From: Solimicrobium sp040544425
GTDB lineage: Bacteria > Pseudomonadota > Gammaproteobacteria > Burkholderiales > Burkholderiaceae_D
Direction: 5' to 3'
Assembly (NCBI GenBank): GCA_040544425.1
Contig: JBEONO010000014.1
Location: 1 to 64,000 of the forward strand
Length of the DNA stretch: 64,000 nt
Shown: piece after piece, positions 54,259 to 63,677 of the stretch
How positions within the stretch are numbered: position 1 is the stretch's first letter
Layout of the letters: every line of letters begins with the position of its first letter
Position numbers and translations under genes: made by a program
Notes under the pieces: generated by a model
The model's input: the letters and a program-made list of their open reading frames with translations, nothing else
What the model was told of the DNA's origin: nothing
The model's database searches: none

Positions 54259-54301
54259 AATTGATAACAATAATGCATTTCGTACAACGCATCGATTAGC
54301 C

Positions 54302-55687
54302 ATGCCAAAACTTGCTCAGCAAGCCGAATTCGACGCCCTGGTTGATTTAATTTCGACCTATCCGATGGGAATCACGGTTGACGCACTGATACAACTGGAC
54401 GGTATTGCCCTGCAGGGTCGCTCCCTGCAACGGCGACTGGCCATGTTAGTCGACGAGCGTCGTCTGATCAGGCTGGGTGCGTCACGCTCGACACGGTATA
54501 TCGCGCTTGACCAAGGCCACAGTTCCCGATTCGCTTCGTTCGAAGTGGCGCAGAATCCGGCCAGATATTCTCTTACGCAATCCAAAGCCGGTGAAGAGAT
54601 CAGAGCCTGCGTCACCAAACCGCGCATGCAACGCAAGCCCGTTGGCTACCAGATAGAATTCCTCGAACAGTATTACCCCAATCAAACTTTCTACCTTCCG
54701 CAAGACCTGCTTGATCAACTGCAGCAGATCGGGCGCTCACCTGCTGAGCAAACGCCGGCCGGCACGTTCGCGCGCGACATTCTGAATCGATTGCTGACTG
54801 ACCTGTCCTGGGCCTCTTCAAAACTTGAGGGCAATACGTATAGCCAACTGGATACTGAGCGACTGATCGAATTTGGCCAGGCTGCGGAAGGCAAGGACAC
54901 ATCAGAAACTCAGATGATCCTGAATCATAAAATCGCGATTGAGTACCTGGTGCGCGATCCGGAACTTGCCTGTCTGCGCCCTGAAACCGTCATTGCCCTG
55001 CACTCGTTTTTGTCTGACGGATTGATGAAGGACCCATTGGCTTGCGGACGCATCCGCAAGTGCCAGGTAGGAATTGGCGGCAGCGTCTACAGACCGCTTG
55101 GATTTCAGCAACAGCTCGAAGAATTGTTCGGCATTGTGATTCGCATGGCAGCGGAAATACACAATCCGTTTGAGCAGGCTTTTTTCCTGATGGTCCACAT
55201 TCCCTATCTCCAACCGTTTCAAGACGTCAATAAACGAGTTTCCCGTCTGGCTGCGAATATTCCATTTATTCGCCACAATTTATGTCCGCTGTCCTTTATC
55301 GACGTTACTCAGCAGGATTATGTCGATGCAATGTTGGGGGTGTACGAACTGAATCGAATTGAATTGCTGCGCGATGTATTTGTGTCGGCATATGAACGCT
55401 CGTGTCAACAATACCTCGCCGTAACGCGCGATCTTGTGCCGCCGGACGTGTTTCGCATGCGTTATCGGAGAGAATTAAGCACGGTTATCGCTGGCTTGAT
55501 CCACGACGACCAAGCAGCCGCCGAAAATACGATACGCGGCAGGACGCCGTCAACAGTGGCAATGCCCGACATTGATCATTTTGTCAGCCTGGTACTGACT
55601 GAATTCAAATCGATACACCCGGGTAACGCCATTCGTTTCGGGGTCAGCCCGCTGGAATTTTCCGCCTGGCAGGCCAGACATCAATAA
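54302..55687 (+). CDS. Fic-fold protein with degenerate active site
   Basis: 461 residues. N-terminal HTH-like region (~8-60, 'GRSLQRRLAMLVDERRLIRLG'), then an inhibitory-helix motif 'SSKLEGN' at 172-178 and a Fic core. The Fic motif HPFxDGNGRxxR reads QPFQDVNKRVSR at 304-315: the catalytic His is Gln and both Gly are changed, while Asp308, Asn310, Arg312 and Arg315 remain. AMPylation is therefore unlikely; it may be a DNA-binding regulator or pseudoenzyme. A 13-bp inverted repeat precedes it. Confidence 0.88.
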   Translation: MPKLAQQAEFDALVDLISTYPMGITVDALIQLDGIALQGRSLQRRLAMLVDERRLIRLGASRSTRYIALDQGHSSRFASFEVAQNPARYSLTQSKAGEEIRACVTKPRMQRKPVGYQIEFLEQYYPNQTFYLPQDLLDQLQQIGRSPAEQTPAGTFARDILNRLLTDLSWASSKLEGNTYSQLDTERLIEFGQAAEGKDTSETQMILNHKIAIEYLVRDPELACLRPETVIALHSFLSDGLMKDPLACGRIRKCQVGIGGSVYRPLGFQQQLEELFGIVIRMAAEIHNPFEQAFFLMVHIPYLQPFQDVNKRVSRLAANIPFIRHNLCPLSFIDVTQQDYVDAMLGVYELNRIELLRDVFVSAYERSCQQYLAVTRDLVPPDVFRMRYRRELSTVIAGLIHDDQAAAENTIRGRTPSTVAMPDIDHFVSLVLTEFKSIHPGNAIRFGVSPLEFSAWQARHQ

Positions 55688-57411
55688 CCAGCGGCGAGCC
55701 CGGTATTGCGACGCGGATCGTTGGCGCCGTAATATTTATTGTTGCCAACCGGTGTGCCGTTTAAAGTCGGCGCACCGACCAGAATCGCTTCGATATGATT
55801 GGCCGGGCGCGACGGTTTGAAGTGATGTCCCATGCCAACCAGAATTGCCTGGGTATCCGGGCTTAATCCAAATGGTTCGACAAAGGTCAGATCGGGCATC
55901 CATTGCATGTGAAAACGGGTGGCGTCGACCGCTTCCTGAATATCCATTCCGTAATCAATCACGTTGATCATGGTATGAAACACGGTGGTCGGAATGCGGC
56001 TGCCACCCGGTGTTCCCAGCACCATCAATAATTTTCCGTCACGCAGGACCATGGTCGGGGTCATCGAACTCAGTGGGCGCTTGCCGGGCGCAATCGCATT
56101 GGCTTCACCCTGCACCAGTTGATACATGTTCGCTTCGCCGATTTTGGAAGTGAAGTCATCCATTTCGTCGTTCAGCAACACGCCGGTTGAGGCGGCTGTG
56201 ACTTCGGCACCGAACCAGTTATTCAAGGTGTAAGTGACGGAGACCGCGTTACCGTCTTTGTCTACGATGGAATAATGCGTGGTGTTGCTGCCTTCATGGG
56301 CCACCGTGCCGGGATGCAGTTCACTGGACACGGCAGCCTTGTCCATATTGATGCTGTTGCGCACCGTTGTGGCATAGGCTTTGTCGATCAGATGCTCGAC
56401 CGGATTTTTCACGAAATCCGGATCACCCAGATAATTGTTGCGGTCGAGGTAGGCACGGCGCATGGCTTCGATCTGTACGTGAACCGCCTTGGCCGAGCGG
56501 AATCCCCAATCCTTCAAGGGATAGCCTTCCAGGATATTGAGCATCTCGCAAATCACCACCCCGCCTGAGCTCGGTGGCGGCGCAGAAATAATTTGCAGAC
56601 CGCGATAATTGCACTCGATCGGTTTTAATTCACGCGCGGTATATTGATCAAGATCGGCCTGGGTGATGATGCCTTTGCCGCGCCTGCTCGATTCCACGAT
56701 CGCGCGTCCAACCACGCCCTTGTAAAACCCGTCAGCACCGCGCGCGCTGATTGCGCTCAAGGTATTGGCCAGATCTTTCTGAATCAGCTTTTGCCCAGGT
56801 TGATAAGGCTCGCCATGATTCAGAAATATCGCCGCACTTGCTGCATCCTGTTTGAAACCCTCGGTGGCAGTCTCGAGCATATCGACATCGCCCTGCTGCA
56901 ATACATAACCTTGCCGGGCCAGTTGAATTGCCGGTGCGATCAGCTCAGCGCGTTTCACGGTGCCGTATTTTTTAAGAGCCAGTTCCATACCGGCCACGGT
57001 GCCCGGGACCGCGACGGCCAGATGTCCGCGCTGACTCAAACCGGGAATGATATTGCCCTGCGCATCCAGATACATATTGGCCGTTGCCGCCAGTGGCGCT
57101 TTCTCACGAAAATCGACGAAGGTCTTGCGACCGTCTGCCAGCGTAATTGTCATGAACCCGCCGCCACCCAGATTGCCTGCTGCCGGATACACCACGGCCA
57201 GCGCATAGGCCACCGCCACCGCAGCATCCACGGCATTGCCGCCTTTTTTCAACACATCGACACCGACCTCCGTGGCCAGGCGCTGGGCCGTGACGACCAT
57301 GCCATGTTCAGCAGCGACCGGCGCTACCGAGGCGGCGTAGCTGCTGGAAACAGCGGTAAAAACTGAAGAAAAAACTAACAGGCTGACTTGCCGGGCGAGG
57401 GAAGTATTCAT
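55681..57411 (-). CDS. ggt: Gamma-glutamyltransferase
   Basis: 576 residues with a signal peptide (1-26). 'GNLGGGGFMTITLADG' and 'GEANAIAPGKRPLSSMTPTMVL' are the substrate-pocket blocks; the autocleavage/nucleophile Thr377 lies in 'EGSNTTHYSIVDKDGNAVSVTYTLN'. The proenzyme should split there into two subunits in the periplasm and break down glutathione. The stop overlaps the convergent Fic-type gene by 7 nt. Confidence 0.95.
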   Translation of the reverse strand: MNTSLARQVSLLVFSSVFTAVSSSYAASVAPVAAEHGMVVTAQRLATEVGVDVLKKGGNAVDAAVAVAYALAVVYPAAGNLGGGGFMTITLADGRKTFVDFREKAPLAATANMYLDAQGNIIPGLSQRGHLAVAVPGTVAGMELALKKYGTVKRAELIAPAIQLARQGYVLQQGDVDMLETATEGFKQDAASAAIFLNHGEPYQPGQKLIQKDLANTLSAISARGADGFYKGVVGRAIVESSRRGKGIITQADLDQYTARELKPIECNYRGLQIISAPPPSSGGVVICEMLNILEGYPLKDWGFRSAKAVHVQIEAMRRAYLDRNNYLGDPDFVKNPVEHLIDKAYATTVRNSINMDKAAVSSELHPGTVAHEGSNTTHYSIVDKDGNAVSVTYTLNNWFGAEVTAASTGVLLNDEMDDFTSKIGEANMYQLVQGEANAIAPGKRPLSSMTPTMVLRDGKLLMVLGTPGGSRIPTTVFHTMINVIDYGMDIQEAVDATRFHMQWMPDLTFVEPFGLSPDTQAILVGMGHHFKPSRPANHIEAILVGAPTLNGTPVGNNKYYGANDPRRNTGLAAGY

Positions 57412-57449
57412 TGATGTACTGCTTTCAAAAGTTGGGGGCGGTCGCGTGA

Positions 57450-57716
57450 TCAGACACGTTCCATTTCGTCGGGATCGAGCGCAATGATGTGGGTCTGCGG
57501 TTGGCCGATTTCGTCATGCCACTCTTTGGAGACCCAGGGTTGTCCGTATTCGTCGATACCATAGATTTTAAAAAACTGGCCGATCATCGAAACCAGAATG
57601 GCCTGATCCTGTTCGGAGAAATTATCCAGAAAATCCTGGCTCAGTTTGACAATGCGCACGATGTCGCCGACTGCGACCGGTTTGCCGTTTTTATCGATTA
57701 ATTTGGGGTCTTGCAC
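57450..57716 (-). CDS. Small conserved-looking cytoplasmic protein
   Basis: 88 residues from a GTG at 57716. 'DKNGKPVAVGDIVRIVKLSQDFLDNFSEQDQAILVSMIGQFFKIYGIDEYGQPWVSKEW' suggests a small SH3-like beta barrel. No known family recalled. It precedes ggt by 38 nt on the same strand and may share its transcript. Confidence 0.65.
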   Translation of the reverse strand: MQDPKLIDKNGKPVAVGDIVRIVKLSQDFLDNFSEQDQAILVSMIGQFFKIYGIDEYGQPWVSKEWHDEIGQPQTHIIALDPDEMERV

Positions 57717-57776
57717 GGTGTCATGCCTTATGGTGGGTCAACGAAACCGTATCTTACCGGAAAGCGCCGCAGCCAT

Positions 57777-58646
57777 TCAAAATTCATCAAACATCAGCTG
57801 GATTTGATCGGACACGTCTTCCGCGTCGCTTTGACTGATACCGAGATAATTGCACACTGCCGCGCCGCCGAGCGCCCAATCCGGCACCTGTTGCTGACCG
57901 CGATAGCGGGCAATCCCAAAGTCAACCAGCAGGGACAGAGCAATCAGGTTGCGCACAATATTGCCGACATTGGGGTCCTTCAAGACATCGTAGGTATGGT
58001 GCAGCAAAATTGCATCGACCACTTCACCCGGCAAACCCCAGGTGCGTGCCAGCAGTGAGCCGACGGCAGCGTGGTTGGCCTGAAAATGGTGGTCTTCAAT
58101 GCCTGTGATGAGGCCCGGCTGCGCTTTCATGGCTGCATCGACAACCGTATTGTAGTGCGGGTATTTGATGATCAATAACGGGACGCCGATATTGCAGAAC
58201 AGACCAAAGGTATGGGCAATATCGCTACGGCACAGATTCATTTTTTTCGCGTAATGACTCATTGCCTGCGCACGTTTGGTTGAGCTGTCCCAAAATTCGG
58301 TCAATGATACGCCTTCGATCTGGATTGCAGCGCGCGCGAGAATGCCGGTCAACAGCAAATTGCACTGCTCCATCCCCAATCGCATGACCGCCTGTTCGAC
58401 CGATTTTGCCTTCAGTTTAAAGCCGACAAACGAAGAATTTGCCAGCTTCAGCAGTGCTCCGGCCATGGCGACATCCTGCCCGATGATGCGCGACAGGGCT
58501 TGCGGTGACGGATCATCGCTGGTCAATTCCTGTTGTACGGCAGACAGCAGACTGGGACGGGGTGGGATACGGATCGTGCCAAGCATTTTTTCAATCGACT
58601 GCCCGGTCAATCCGGCATGGGCAACAGCTGCCTGGTTTTTAGTCAT
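57777..58646 (-). CDS. HDOD-domain regulatory protein
   Basis: 289 residues dominated by one HDOD domain: 'IPPRPSLLSAVQQELTSDDPSPQALSRIIGQDVAMAGALLKLANSSFVG', 'VEQAVMRLGMEQCNLLLTGIL', 'FGLFCNIGVPLLI' and 'HHFQANHAAVGSLLARTWGLPGEVVDAILLHH'. HDOD proteins lack full HD phosphohydrolase residues and act in signalling, cell cycle and motility control. Single-domain, cytoplasmic. Confidence 0.9.
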   Translation of the reverse strand: MTKNQAAVAHAGLTGQSIEKMLGTIRIPPRPSLLSAVQQELTSDDPSPQALSRIIGQDVAMAGALLKLANSSFVGFKLKAKSVEQAVMRLGMEQCNLLLTGILARAAIQIEGVSLTEFWDSSTKRAQAMSHYAKKMNLCRSDIAHTFGLFCNIGVPLLIIKYPHYNTVVDAAMKAQPGLITGIEDHHFQANHAAVGSLLARTWGLPGEVVDAILLHHTYDVLKDPNVGNIVRNLIALSLLVDFGIARYRGQQQVPDWALGGAAVCNYLGISQSDAEDVSDQIQLMFDEF

Positions 58647-58757
58647 GGGAACTTATTCATTGGGCATAATCATTTGGCATGTTGAATCGGTCAACCGCCG
58701 GGCTCCACCCAGTATAGGTAATTTACCGCGAAATTCCAGCAACGGAATGTCAAAAAA

Positions 58758-59729
58758 CTATAGCACGTGCGAATTGAGTATTTGATACGCCATCCAGCCC
58801 GCGACCAGCGTATAAAACAGGCGCGGCAACCATTCCGCCATCCGCACCTGAAACTGCGCCACCGCTTCGGACTCACCGTCGGCAAAGCGCAGCAGCATTT
58901 CCGGCAGAGAACCACTGCTTTCGCCGGTGTGCGCAAAACTTTGCACCGGATATTTGCCCTGATACTGCAAATCGGTCACTGCATCGGCAAACGACCTGCC
59001 TTTTTCCATCATCACCTTGACGCGTTTGAAGTCATCACGGATCACGCAAATATTCACGGTGTCGACCGCCTTCGGCAGAGCGTCAAACATCGGGATGCCG
59101 GCCTCCAGCATCAGGGCCAGATTTTCGTAAAAATCACGCACATTTTTTCTCACCACCATCGGCCCGAACAAGGGCACATGAGTGAGCCATCTGGACAAGC
59201 TGACCTGAATCGGGGTCGGGCGATCAGTCATCGCGGTGATGCGCTGTTTGACAAACCGATATACGAATACCAAGCCGCCCAGTACCAGGAAGGGACGCAG
59301 GATTGACAGCAGATACCCGCCGCCGGTGATCGTCCCTGCCACCAGCGCGGGCAGGGGTTGCACGGCCAATGCGATGAACAAGGTCAGCATCGGCATGGTC
59401 ATGCGGGATCGGATCAGGGAAGCCTGCCGCGCCTTGTGCTCGTAGCGGGAAGCCAACCGTTTATAAGTGACTTCCGGACTGCCCGCGTTGCAGGCGGCGC
59501 GAATGATATTGGTTTCGAGATCAGAAAATAATCCCGATTTCTGTCCAGCAGTCGGAATGTCTGTGCCTTTGCTTAACAGGCGGCGCAATACATTGACGCG
59601 TTCCTGCAATCTGGCAGGCAGTTTCAACAGGGCGAAGGCTTTGTCGGGCGGCAGGCCGGAACGCTCCATCACCGCCAGATGCGAAAACAGCTCTGCTCTG
59701 ATCTGGTCGGGGATGGGCGGATATGCCAT
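58758..59729 (-). CDS. Type II secretion F-domain (GspF/PilC-like) membrane protein
   Basis: 323 residues. Two GspF-type repeats ('LFSHLAVMERSGLPPDKAFALLKL' and 'FYENLALMLEAGIPMFDALPKAV', 'SFAHTGESSGSLPEMLLRFADGESEAVAQFQ') separated by membrane helices (about 110-160), with a C-terminal helix. It is shorter than ~400-residue GspF and resembles the F-proteins of conjugative type IV pili. It follows pyrE with a 2-nt gap, so they are an operon. No other pilus or secretion gene is in the window, so its machinery partner is unknown. Confidence 0.85.
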   Translation of the reverse strand: MAYPPIPDQIRAELFSHLAVMERSGLPPDKAFALLKLPARLQERVNVLRRLLSKGTDIPTAGQKSGLFSDLETNIIRAACNAGSPEVTYKRLASRYEHKARQASLIRSRMTMPMLTLFIALAVQPLPALVAGTITGGGYLLSILRPFLVLGGLVFVYRFVKQRITAMTDRPTPIQVSLSRWLTHVPLFGPMVVRKNVRDFYENLALMLEAGIPMFDALPKAVDTVNICVIRDDFKRVKVMMEKGRSFADAVTDLQYQGKYPVQSFAHTGESSGSLPEMLLRFADGESEAVAQFQVRMAEWLPRLFYTLVAGWMAYQILNSHVL

Positions 59730-59731
59730 CG

Positions 59732-60397
59732 TCAGCCTTGCACGCCGTATTTGGCGCGGTAGGCCTGCACGGCCAATCGGTACTGCCCAAGCTGGCTGGC
59801 CTGGTCACTTGACAAATACTCGAACAAATCGGCCAGACTGGCGATGCAAATCACCGGCATGTGGTAGGTATTGGTGATTTCCTGCACCGCCGAATGCGGC
59901 GTCAGTGCATCGTCTTTGCCGGAGCGTTCCATCCGGTCCAGTGCGATCAAAACGGCTGCGGGCGTGGCACCGGCTGCGCGGATCATGTCCACCGATTCGC
60001 GCACCGAGGTACCTGCCGAAATGACGTCATCAACGATCACCACTCTGCCAGCCAGCTTGGCACCGACGATCATGCCGCCTTCGCCGTGGTCTTTGATTTC
60101 TTTACGGTTGTAAGCGAACGGCACGTTGCGCCCCATCGCTGCCAGCGCCACGGCGGTAGAAGAGGCCAGTGTGATGCCTTTATAAGCCGGGCCGAACAAC
60201 ATATCAAACTGCACGCCCGAATCCAGCAAGGTCTGCGCATAGAACTGGGCCAGCTTACCCAGATTGGCACCTTCATTAAATAAACCGGCATTAAAAAAAT
60301 ACGGGGATTTGCGTGCGGCTTTGGTAGTAAATTCGCCAAACGACAGCACGCCGGCCTGGACTGAAAACGCAATAAATTCTTGGCGGAGATTTTTCAT
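59732..60397 (-). CDS. pyrE: Orotate phosphoribosyltransferase
   Basis: 221 residues from ATG at 60397 (GGCGGAGA upstream). 'FTTKAARKSPYFFNAGLFN', 'FGPAYKGITLASSTAVALA', 'YNRKEIKDHGEGG' and the PRPP-binding 'VVIVDDVISAGTSVRESV' are the PyrE blocks. It converts orotate and PRPP to OMP in pyrimidine synthesis. Divergent from xthA with a 93-nt shared promoter region containing a TATAAT-like box at about 60435-60440. Confidence 0.96.
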   Translation of the reverse strand: MKNLRQEFIAFSVQAGVLSFGEFTTKAARKSPYFFNAGLFNEGANLGKLAQFYAQTLLDSGVQFDMLFGPAYKGITLASSTAVALAAMGRNVPFAYNRKEIKDHGEGGMIVGAKLAGRVVIVDDVISAGTSVRESVDMIRAAGATPAAVLIALDRMERSGKDDALTPHSAVQEITNTYHMPVICIASLADLFEYLSSDQASQLGQYRLAVQAYRAKYGVQG

Positions 60398-60490
60398 GGA
60401 AAGGATGAGGTCGGATAAGGAAGTGCGGCTATTATAATGCCTTGCGTCGCCCCCAATGACGCCGACTTTTCTTCCTCTTGACAAAAGCTT

Positions 60491-61258
60491 ATGACAAAAA
60501 TTATTGCAGCAAATTTAAACGGCATCCGCTCTGCGGCCAAAAAAGGGTTTTTCGAATGGATGCTGGCCGAATCGGCCGACTTTGTCTGCGTGCAGGAACT
60601 GAAGGCACAGGAGGCGGATATGCAGCCTGAATTTCTCAACCCCGAGGGCTATCACGGTTACTTCCATTACGCGGAAAAAAAAGGCTATTCCGGGGTCGGC
60701 GTCTACAGCAAGAAAAAGCCGAGCAAGGTGGTGATCGGTTTCGGCAATGGCGAGTTCGACGCTGAGGGGCGCTACGTGCGCTGCGATTTCGGCAAGCTGT
60801 CAATCATTTCGCTGTACTGTCCGTCCGGGTCGTCGAGTGAAGAACGCCAGCAGGCCAAATTCAGATTCATGGCCGCGTTCATGCCGCATCTGATTGAACT
60901 GAAAAACAGCGGTCAGGAAATCGTGATCTGTGGTGACTGGAACATCGCGCACAAGGAAATCGATCTGAAAAACTGGAAGGGCAATCTGAAAAATTCCGGC
61001 TTCCTGCCGGAAGAGCGTGCCTGGTTATCGGACATTTTTGACAAGGTTGGTTTTGTTGACGCGTTCCGGCAGGTTGAGCCCGCCGCAGAACAGTACACCT
61101 GGTGGAGTAATCGCGGCCAGGCCTGGGCCAAGAATGTCGGGTGGCGGATCGATTATCAGATCACCACGCCCGGCATGGCAGCCAAGGCGAAAAAAGTGGC
61201 GATCTACAAGGACCAGCGCTTTTCGGATCACGCCCCGTTGACGATTGAATACGCTTAA
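60491..61258 (+). CDS. xthA: Exodeoxyribonuclease III
   Basis: 255 residues. ExoIII/AP-endonuclease fold: 'IAANLNGIRSAAKKGFFEWML', 'DFVCVQELKAQ' (metal Glu), 'ICGDWNIAHKEIDLKNWKGN' (Asp/Asn pair) and 'WRIDYQI' with the C-terminal 'RFSDHAPLTIEY' (catalytic Asp-His). It repairs abasic sites. Its last ~50 nt are copied twice downstream (62121 and 63015), as the left edges of a tandem repeat array; the original copy is intact. Confidence 0.96.
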   Translation: MTKIIAANLNGIRSAAKKGFFEWMLAESADFVCVQELKAQEADMQPEFLNPEGYHGYFHYAEKKGYSGVGVYSKKKPSKVVIGFGNGEFDAEGRYVRCDFGKLSIISLYCPSGSSSEERQQAKFRFMAAFMPHLIELKNSGQEIVICGDWNIAHKEIDLKNWKGNLKNSGFLPEERAWLSDIFDKVGFVDAFRQVEPAAEQYTWWSNRGQAWAKNVGWRIDYQITTPGMAAKAKKVAIYKDQRFSDHAPLTIEYA

Positions 61259-61372
61259 GCAGATGGAGAGTTGCGTGTAAATCCGACTGTTTTTTAAACC
61301 CAAGCCTGTCTATATTGCCGTCGCCCCTGCCAGGGGCGTTAACGTTATCGACATTTAATGAAAGGCTTGATC

Positions 61373-61879
61373 ATGATTGGCTCATTTTCGTCCAGCAGTG
61401 CTTACAGTTCATCTTCATCCAGCAGCGTTCACGATTCAGCTTCACTTCTTATGGTAAATCCTTCATGGGCAAGACCCGTGCTCGAACAGTACAGAGACAG
61501 TCGCTTGGGACTTAAATCAAAGGAATCTGCCGAACAAAATTTATCAGATCCGACAGTCAGGGAACGCATCAAAGACGTCTTCAGCAAATTTGGTGCTTGT
61601 GATCGTATCGGCGACTGGAGCCTGCGCGAGTCGTTACTCGACTATGTTGCGAAATCCGGGACCGAAAAACAACTCAACACCATATTTGCCGAAATGAGAG
61701 AGGCCGGCCAGCCAGCTTTTTTCCCCGATAAACCAATGCCAAATGGCGTGGATTTTACGATTGTCAGCCGCGACGGAACTCAGCTCACCTGGATAACCCA
61801 CACCGTCTACCATAAAGTCGATTCGGGAAAATTTGTACTCGACTCGTCTGCAAAGGACAATAAATACAACCAAAGCTAG
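61373..61879 (+). CDS. Ser-rich tandem-family protein, member A
   Basis: 168 residues from ATG at 61373, supported by GAAAGG seven nt upstream; an ATG five codons earlier lacks a site. N-terminus 'MIGSFSSSSAYSSSSSSS' is a Ser-rich low-complexity lead; the middle (residues ~22-75) is unique to this copy; the C-terminal ~85 residues ('GTEKQLNTIFAEMREAGQPAFFP', 'GVDFTIVSRDGTQLTWI') are shared with members B and C. No signal peptide or membrane helix. Family not recognised. The Ser-rich lead resembles type III secretion signals, but nothing else supports secretion. Confidence 0.75.
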   Translation: MIGSFSSSSAYSSSSSSSVHDSASLLMVNPSWARPVLEQYRDSRLGLKSKESAEQNLSDPTVRERIKDVFSKFGACDRIGDWSLRESLLDYVAKSGTEKQLNTIFAEMREAGQPAFFPDKPMPNGVDFTIVSRDGTQLTWITHTVYHKVDSGKFVLDSSAKDNKYNQS

Positions 61880-61922
61880 ACAATGTGAAACCGCGGCAGA
61901 GAGTATCGACGCCAGCCATGGC

Positions 61923-62120
61923 TCACTTTCTGCTGCTCTTGTCCTTGCCCTCAGCGGCAACGCTGGCTGCAACCGGCCCCTCCAGCATCGGTTTGACTTC
62001 TTCCATCTTGTTTGCACGCATATAGTCGTTCATGGCTTTCCAGCCTGCGAACACCGAAGCGCGATCTGATTCAGGATTCAATTTGTAGCAGTTTTCCAGC
62101 ACCCTGCCCGCATGACCGCC
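61923..62120 (-). pseudogene. 3' tail of a convergent gene, copy 1
   Basis: 66 codons on the minus strand ending in TGA: 'HAGRVLENCYKLNPESDRASVFAGWKAMNDYM' (in part) then 'EEVKPMLEGPVAAS' and a Lys/Ser-rich end. It has the look of real coding sequence but has no start; its left part is joined directly to the xthA-tail copy at 62121. It is a truncated copy of a gene that presumably once ended here, facing xthA. Confidence 0.7.
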
Positions 62121-62284
62121 AAGGACCAGCGTTTTCGGATCATGCCGCGCTGACGATTGAATATGCTTAAGTGGCTTGGGAAATGCGTATAAATCCGACT
62201 GTTTTTTGAGCCCAAGCTTGTCTATATTGCCGTCGCCCCTGCCAGGGGCGTTAACTTTATCGACATTTAATGAAAGGCTTGATC

Positions 62285-62773
62285 ATGATTGGCTCATTTT
62301 CCTCCAGCAGTGCTTACAGTTCATCTTCATCAGCTTCAACTTCCGCCTTGAGTGCTTTTTCAGCTGGAATAGCATACTATAAAGAATCAGATCGTTATCT
62401 GGTAGATCGATTACATGAGCCTACTGAGACGAATTTATCAGATCCGAGAATCAGGAAACTCGTCAAAAAAATTTTCTCTCACATTGACGGTGATGGCATC
62501 GGCGACCAGAGCGCACGAGCACTGTTTCTTGCCGAGGTTTCAGAATACGGGACCGAAAAACAACTCAACACCATATTTGCCGAAATGAGAGAGGCCGGTC
62601 AGCCAGCTTTTTTCCCCGTTAAAACACCAAGTGGCGTCGATTTTACGATTGTTAGCCGCGACGGAACTCGGCTAACCTGGGTAACCCACACCCACACCGA
62701 CTACAATCTAAACGATTCGGGAAAATTTGTACTCGATTCTTCTGAAAAGGAAAATAAATACAGCCAAAGCTAG
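62285..62773 (+). CDS. Ser-rich tandem-family protein, member B
   Basis: 162 residues from ATG at 62285 with the same GAAAGG site. Ser-rich lead as in A; the middle differs strongly ('GIAYYKESDRYLVDRLHEPTET'), then 'NLSDPRIRKLVKKIFSHIDGDGIGDQSAR', then the conserved C-terminal block. The DNA of the lead and of the C-terminal block is almost identical to A and C, whereas the middle is not alignable over ~60 codons. This is a mosaic pattern. Confidence 0.75.
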   Translation: MIGSFSSSSAYSSSSSASTSALSAFSAGIAYYKESDRYLVDRLHEPTETNLSDPRIRKLVKKIFSHIDGDGIGDQSARALFLAEVSEYGTEKQLNTIFAEMREAGQPAFFPVKTPSGVDFTIVSRDGTRLTWVTHTHTDYNLNDSGKFVLDSSEKENKYSQS

Positions 62774-62816
62774 ACAATGTGAAAACGCAGCAGAGAGTAT
62801 CGACGCCAGCCATGGC

Positions 62817-63014
62817 TCACTTTCTGCTGCTCTTGTCCTTGCCCTCAGCGGCAGCGCTGGCTGCAACCGGCCCGTCCAGCATCGGTTTGACTTCTTCCAT
62901 CTTGTTTGCACGCATATAGTCGTTCATGGCTTTCCAGCCTGCGAACACCGAAGCGCGATCTGATTCAGGATTCAATTTGTAGCAGTTTTCCAGCACCCTG
63001 CCCGCATGACCGCC
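62817..63014 (-). pseudogene. 3' tail of a convergent gene, copy 2
   Basis: Second copy of the minus-strand tail, nearly identical to 61923-62120 (for example 'PMLDGPVAASAAAEGKDKSSRK' against 'PMLEGPVAASVAAEGKDKSSRK'). Again cut at the xthA-tail junction. The frame stays open for a further ~30 codons into antisense of the xthA copy, which is not meaningful coding. Confidence 0.7.
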
Positions 63015-63677
63015 GAGGACCAGCGTTTTTCGGATCATGCCGCGCTGACGATTGAATATGCTTAAGTGGTTTGGGAATTGCGTATAAATCCGACTGTTTT
63101 TTGAGCGCAAGCCTACCTATATTGCCGTCGCCCCTGCCAGGGGCGTTAACTTTATCGACATTTAATGAAAGGCTTGATCATGATTGGCTCATTTTCCTCC
63201 AGCAGTGCTTACAGTTCATCTTCATTCGGCAGCACCTATAGTTCATCCTCATCGAGCAGCGCCCACGATTCTTTATCGGTAGAAGCAATGGCCGAAGTGT
63301 TCAGAAAGTATGAGGCATTAAAGAAACTGGCTAAACCTACCGAACAAAATTTGTCAGATCCGGAATTCAGGCCACATATCAAAGACCTATTCTGCAGGAT
63401 TGACGGTGATCGTATCGGCGACTGGAGCGTGCGCGAGTCGTTACTCGACTATGTTGCGAAATCCGGGACCGAAAAACAACTCAACACCATATTTGCCGAA
63501 ATGAGAGAGGCCGGCCAGCCAGCTTTTTTCCCCGATAAACCAATACCAAATGGCGTGGATTTTACGATTGTCAGCCGCGACGGAGCTCAGCTCACCTGGG
63601 TAACCCACACCGACTACCATCTAGACGATTCGGGAAAATTTGTACGCGATTCTTCTGAAAAGGACAATAAATCCAAC
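63015..63677. repeat. Tandem array unit 3 (truncated)
   Basis: Begins with the xthA tail copy, spacer and hairpin (63129-63145), and continues through most of family gene C. Similarity to units 1 and 2 stops at about 63677, just before the family stop codon, so the gene tail is missing from this unit. Confidence 0.85.

Larger units (their letters stand above)
61208..62120. repeat. Tandem array unit 1 (~913 bp)
   Basis: Starts at AAGGACCAGCG inside the xthA 3' end. It then contains the xthA stop, a conserved hairpin (CGCCCCT-GCC-AGGGGCG, 61322-61338), a -10-like TATATT (61311-61316), a Ser-rich family gene and the inverted 3' tail of another gene. The next unit starts at 62121. Confidence 0.9.
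62121..63014. repeat. Tandem array unit 2 (~894 bp)
   Basis: Same layout as unit 1: xthA tail copy (AAGGACCAGCG... to a TAA), spacer with TATATT and hairpin (62234-62250), family gene B, inverted gene tail. The xthA tail copy keeps the reading 'SDHAALTIEYA' and stop. Confidence 0.9.

Noticed and set aside
61634..62017. 127-codon minus-strand frame within array unit 1
   Set aside because: It reads the inverted gene tail in the wrong frame and continues antisense to family gene A.
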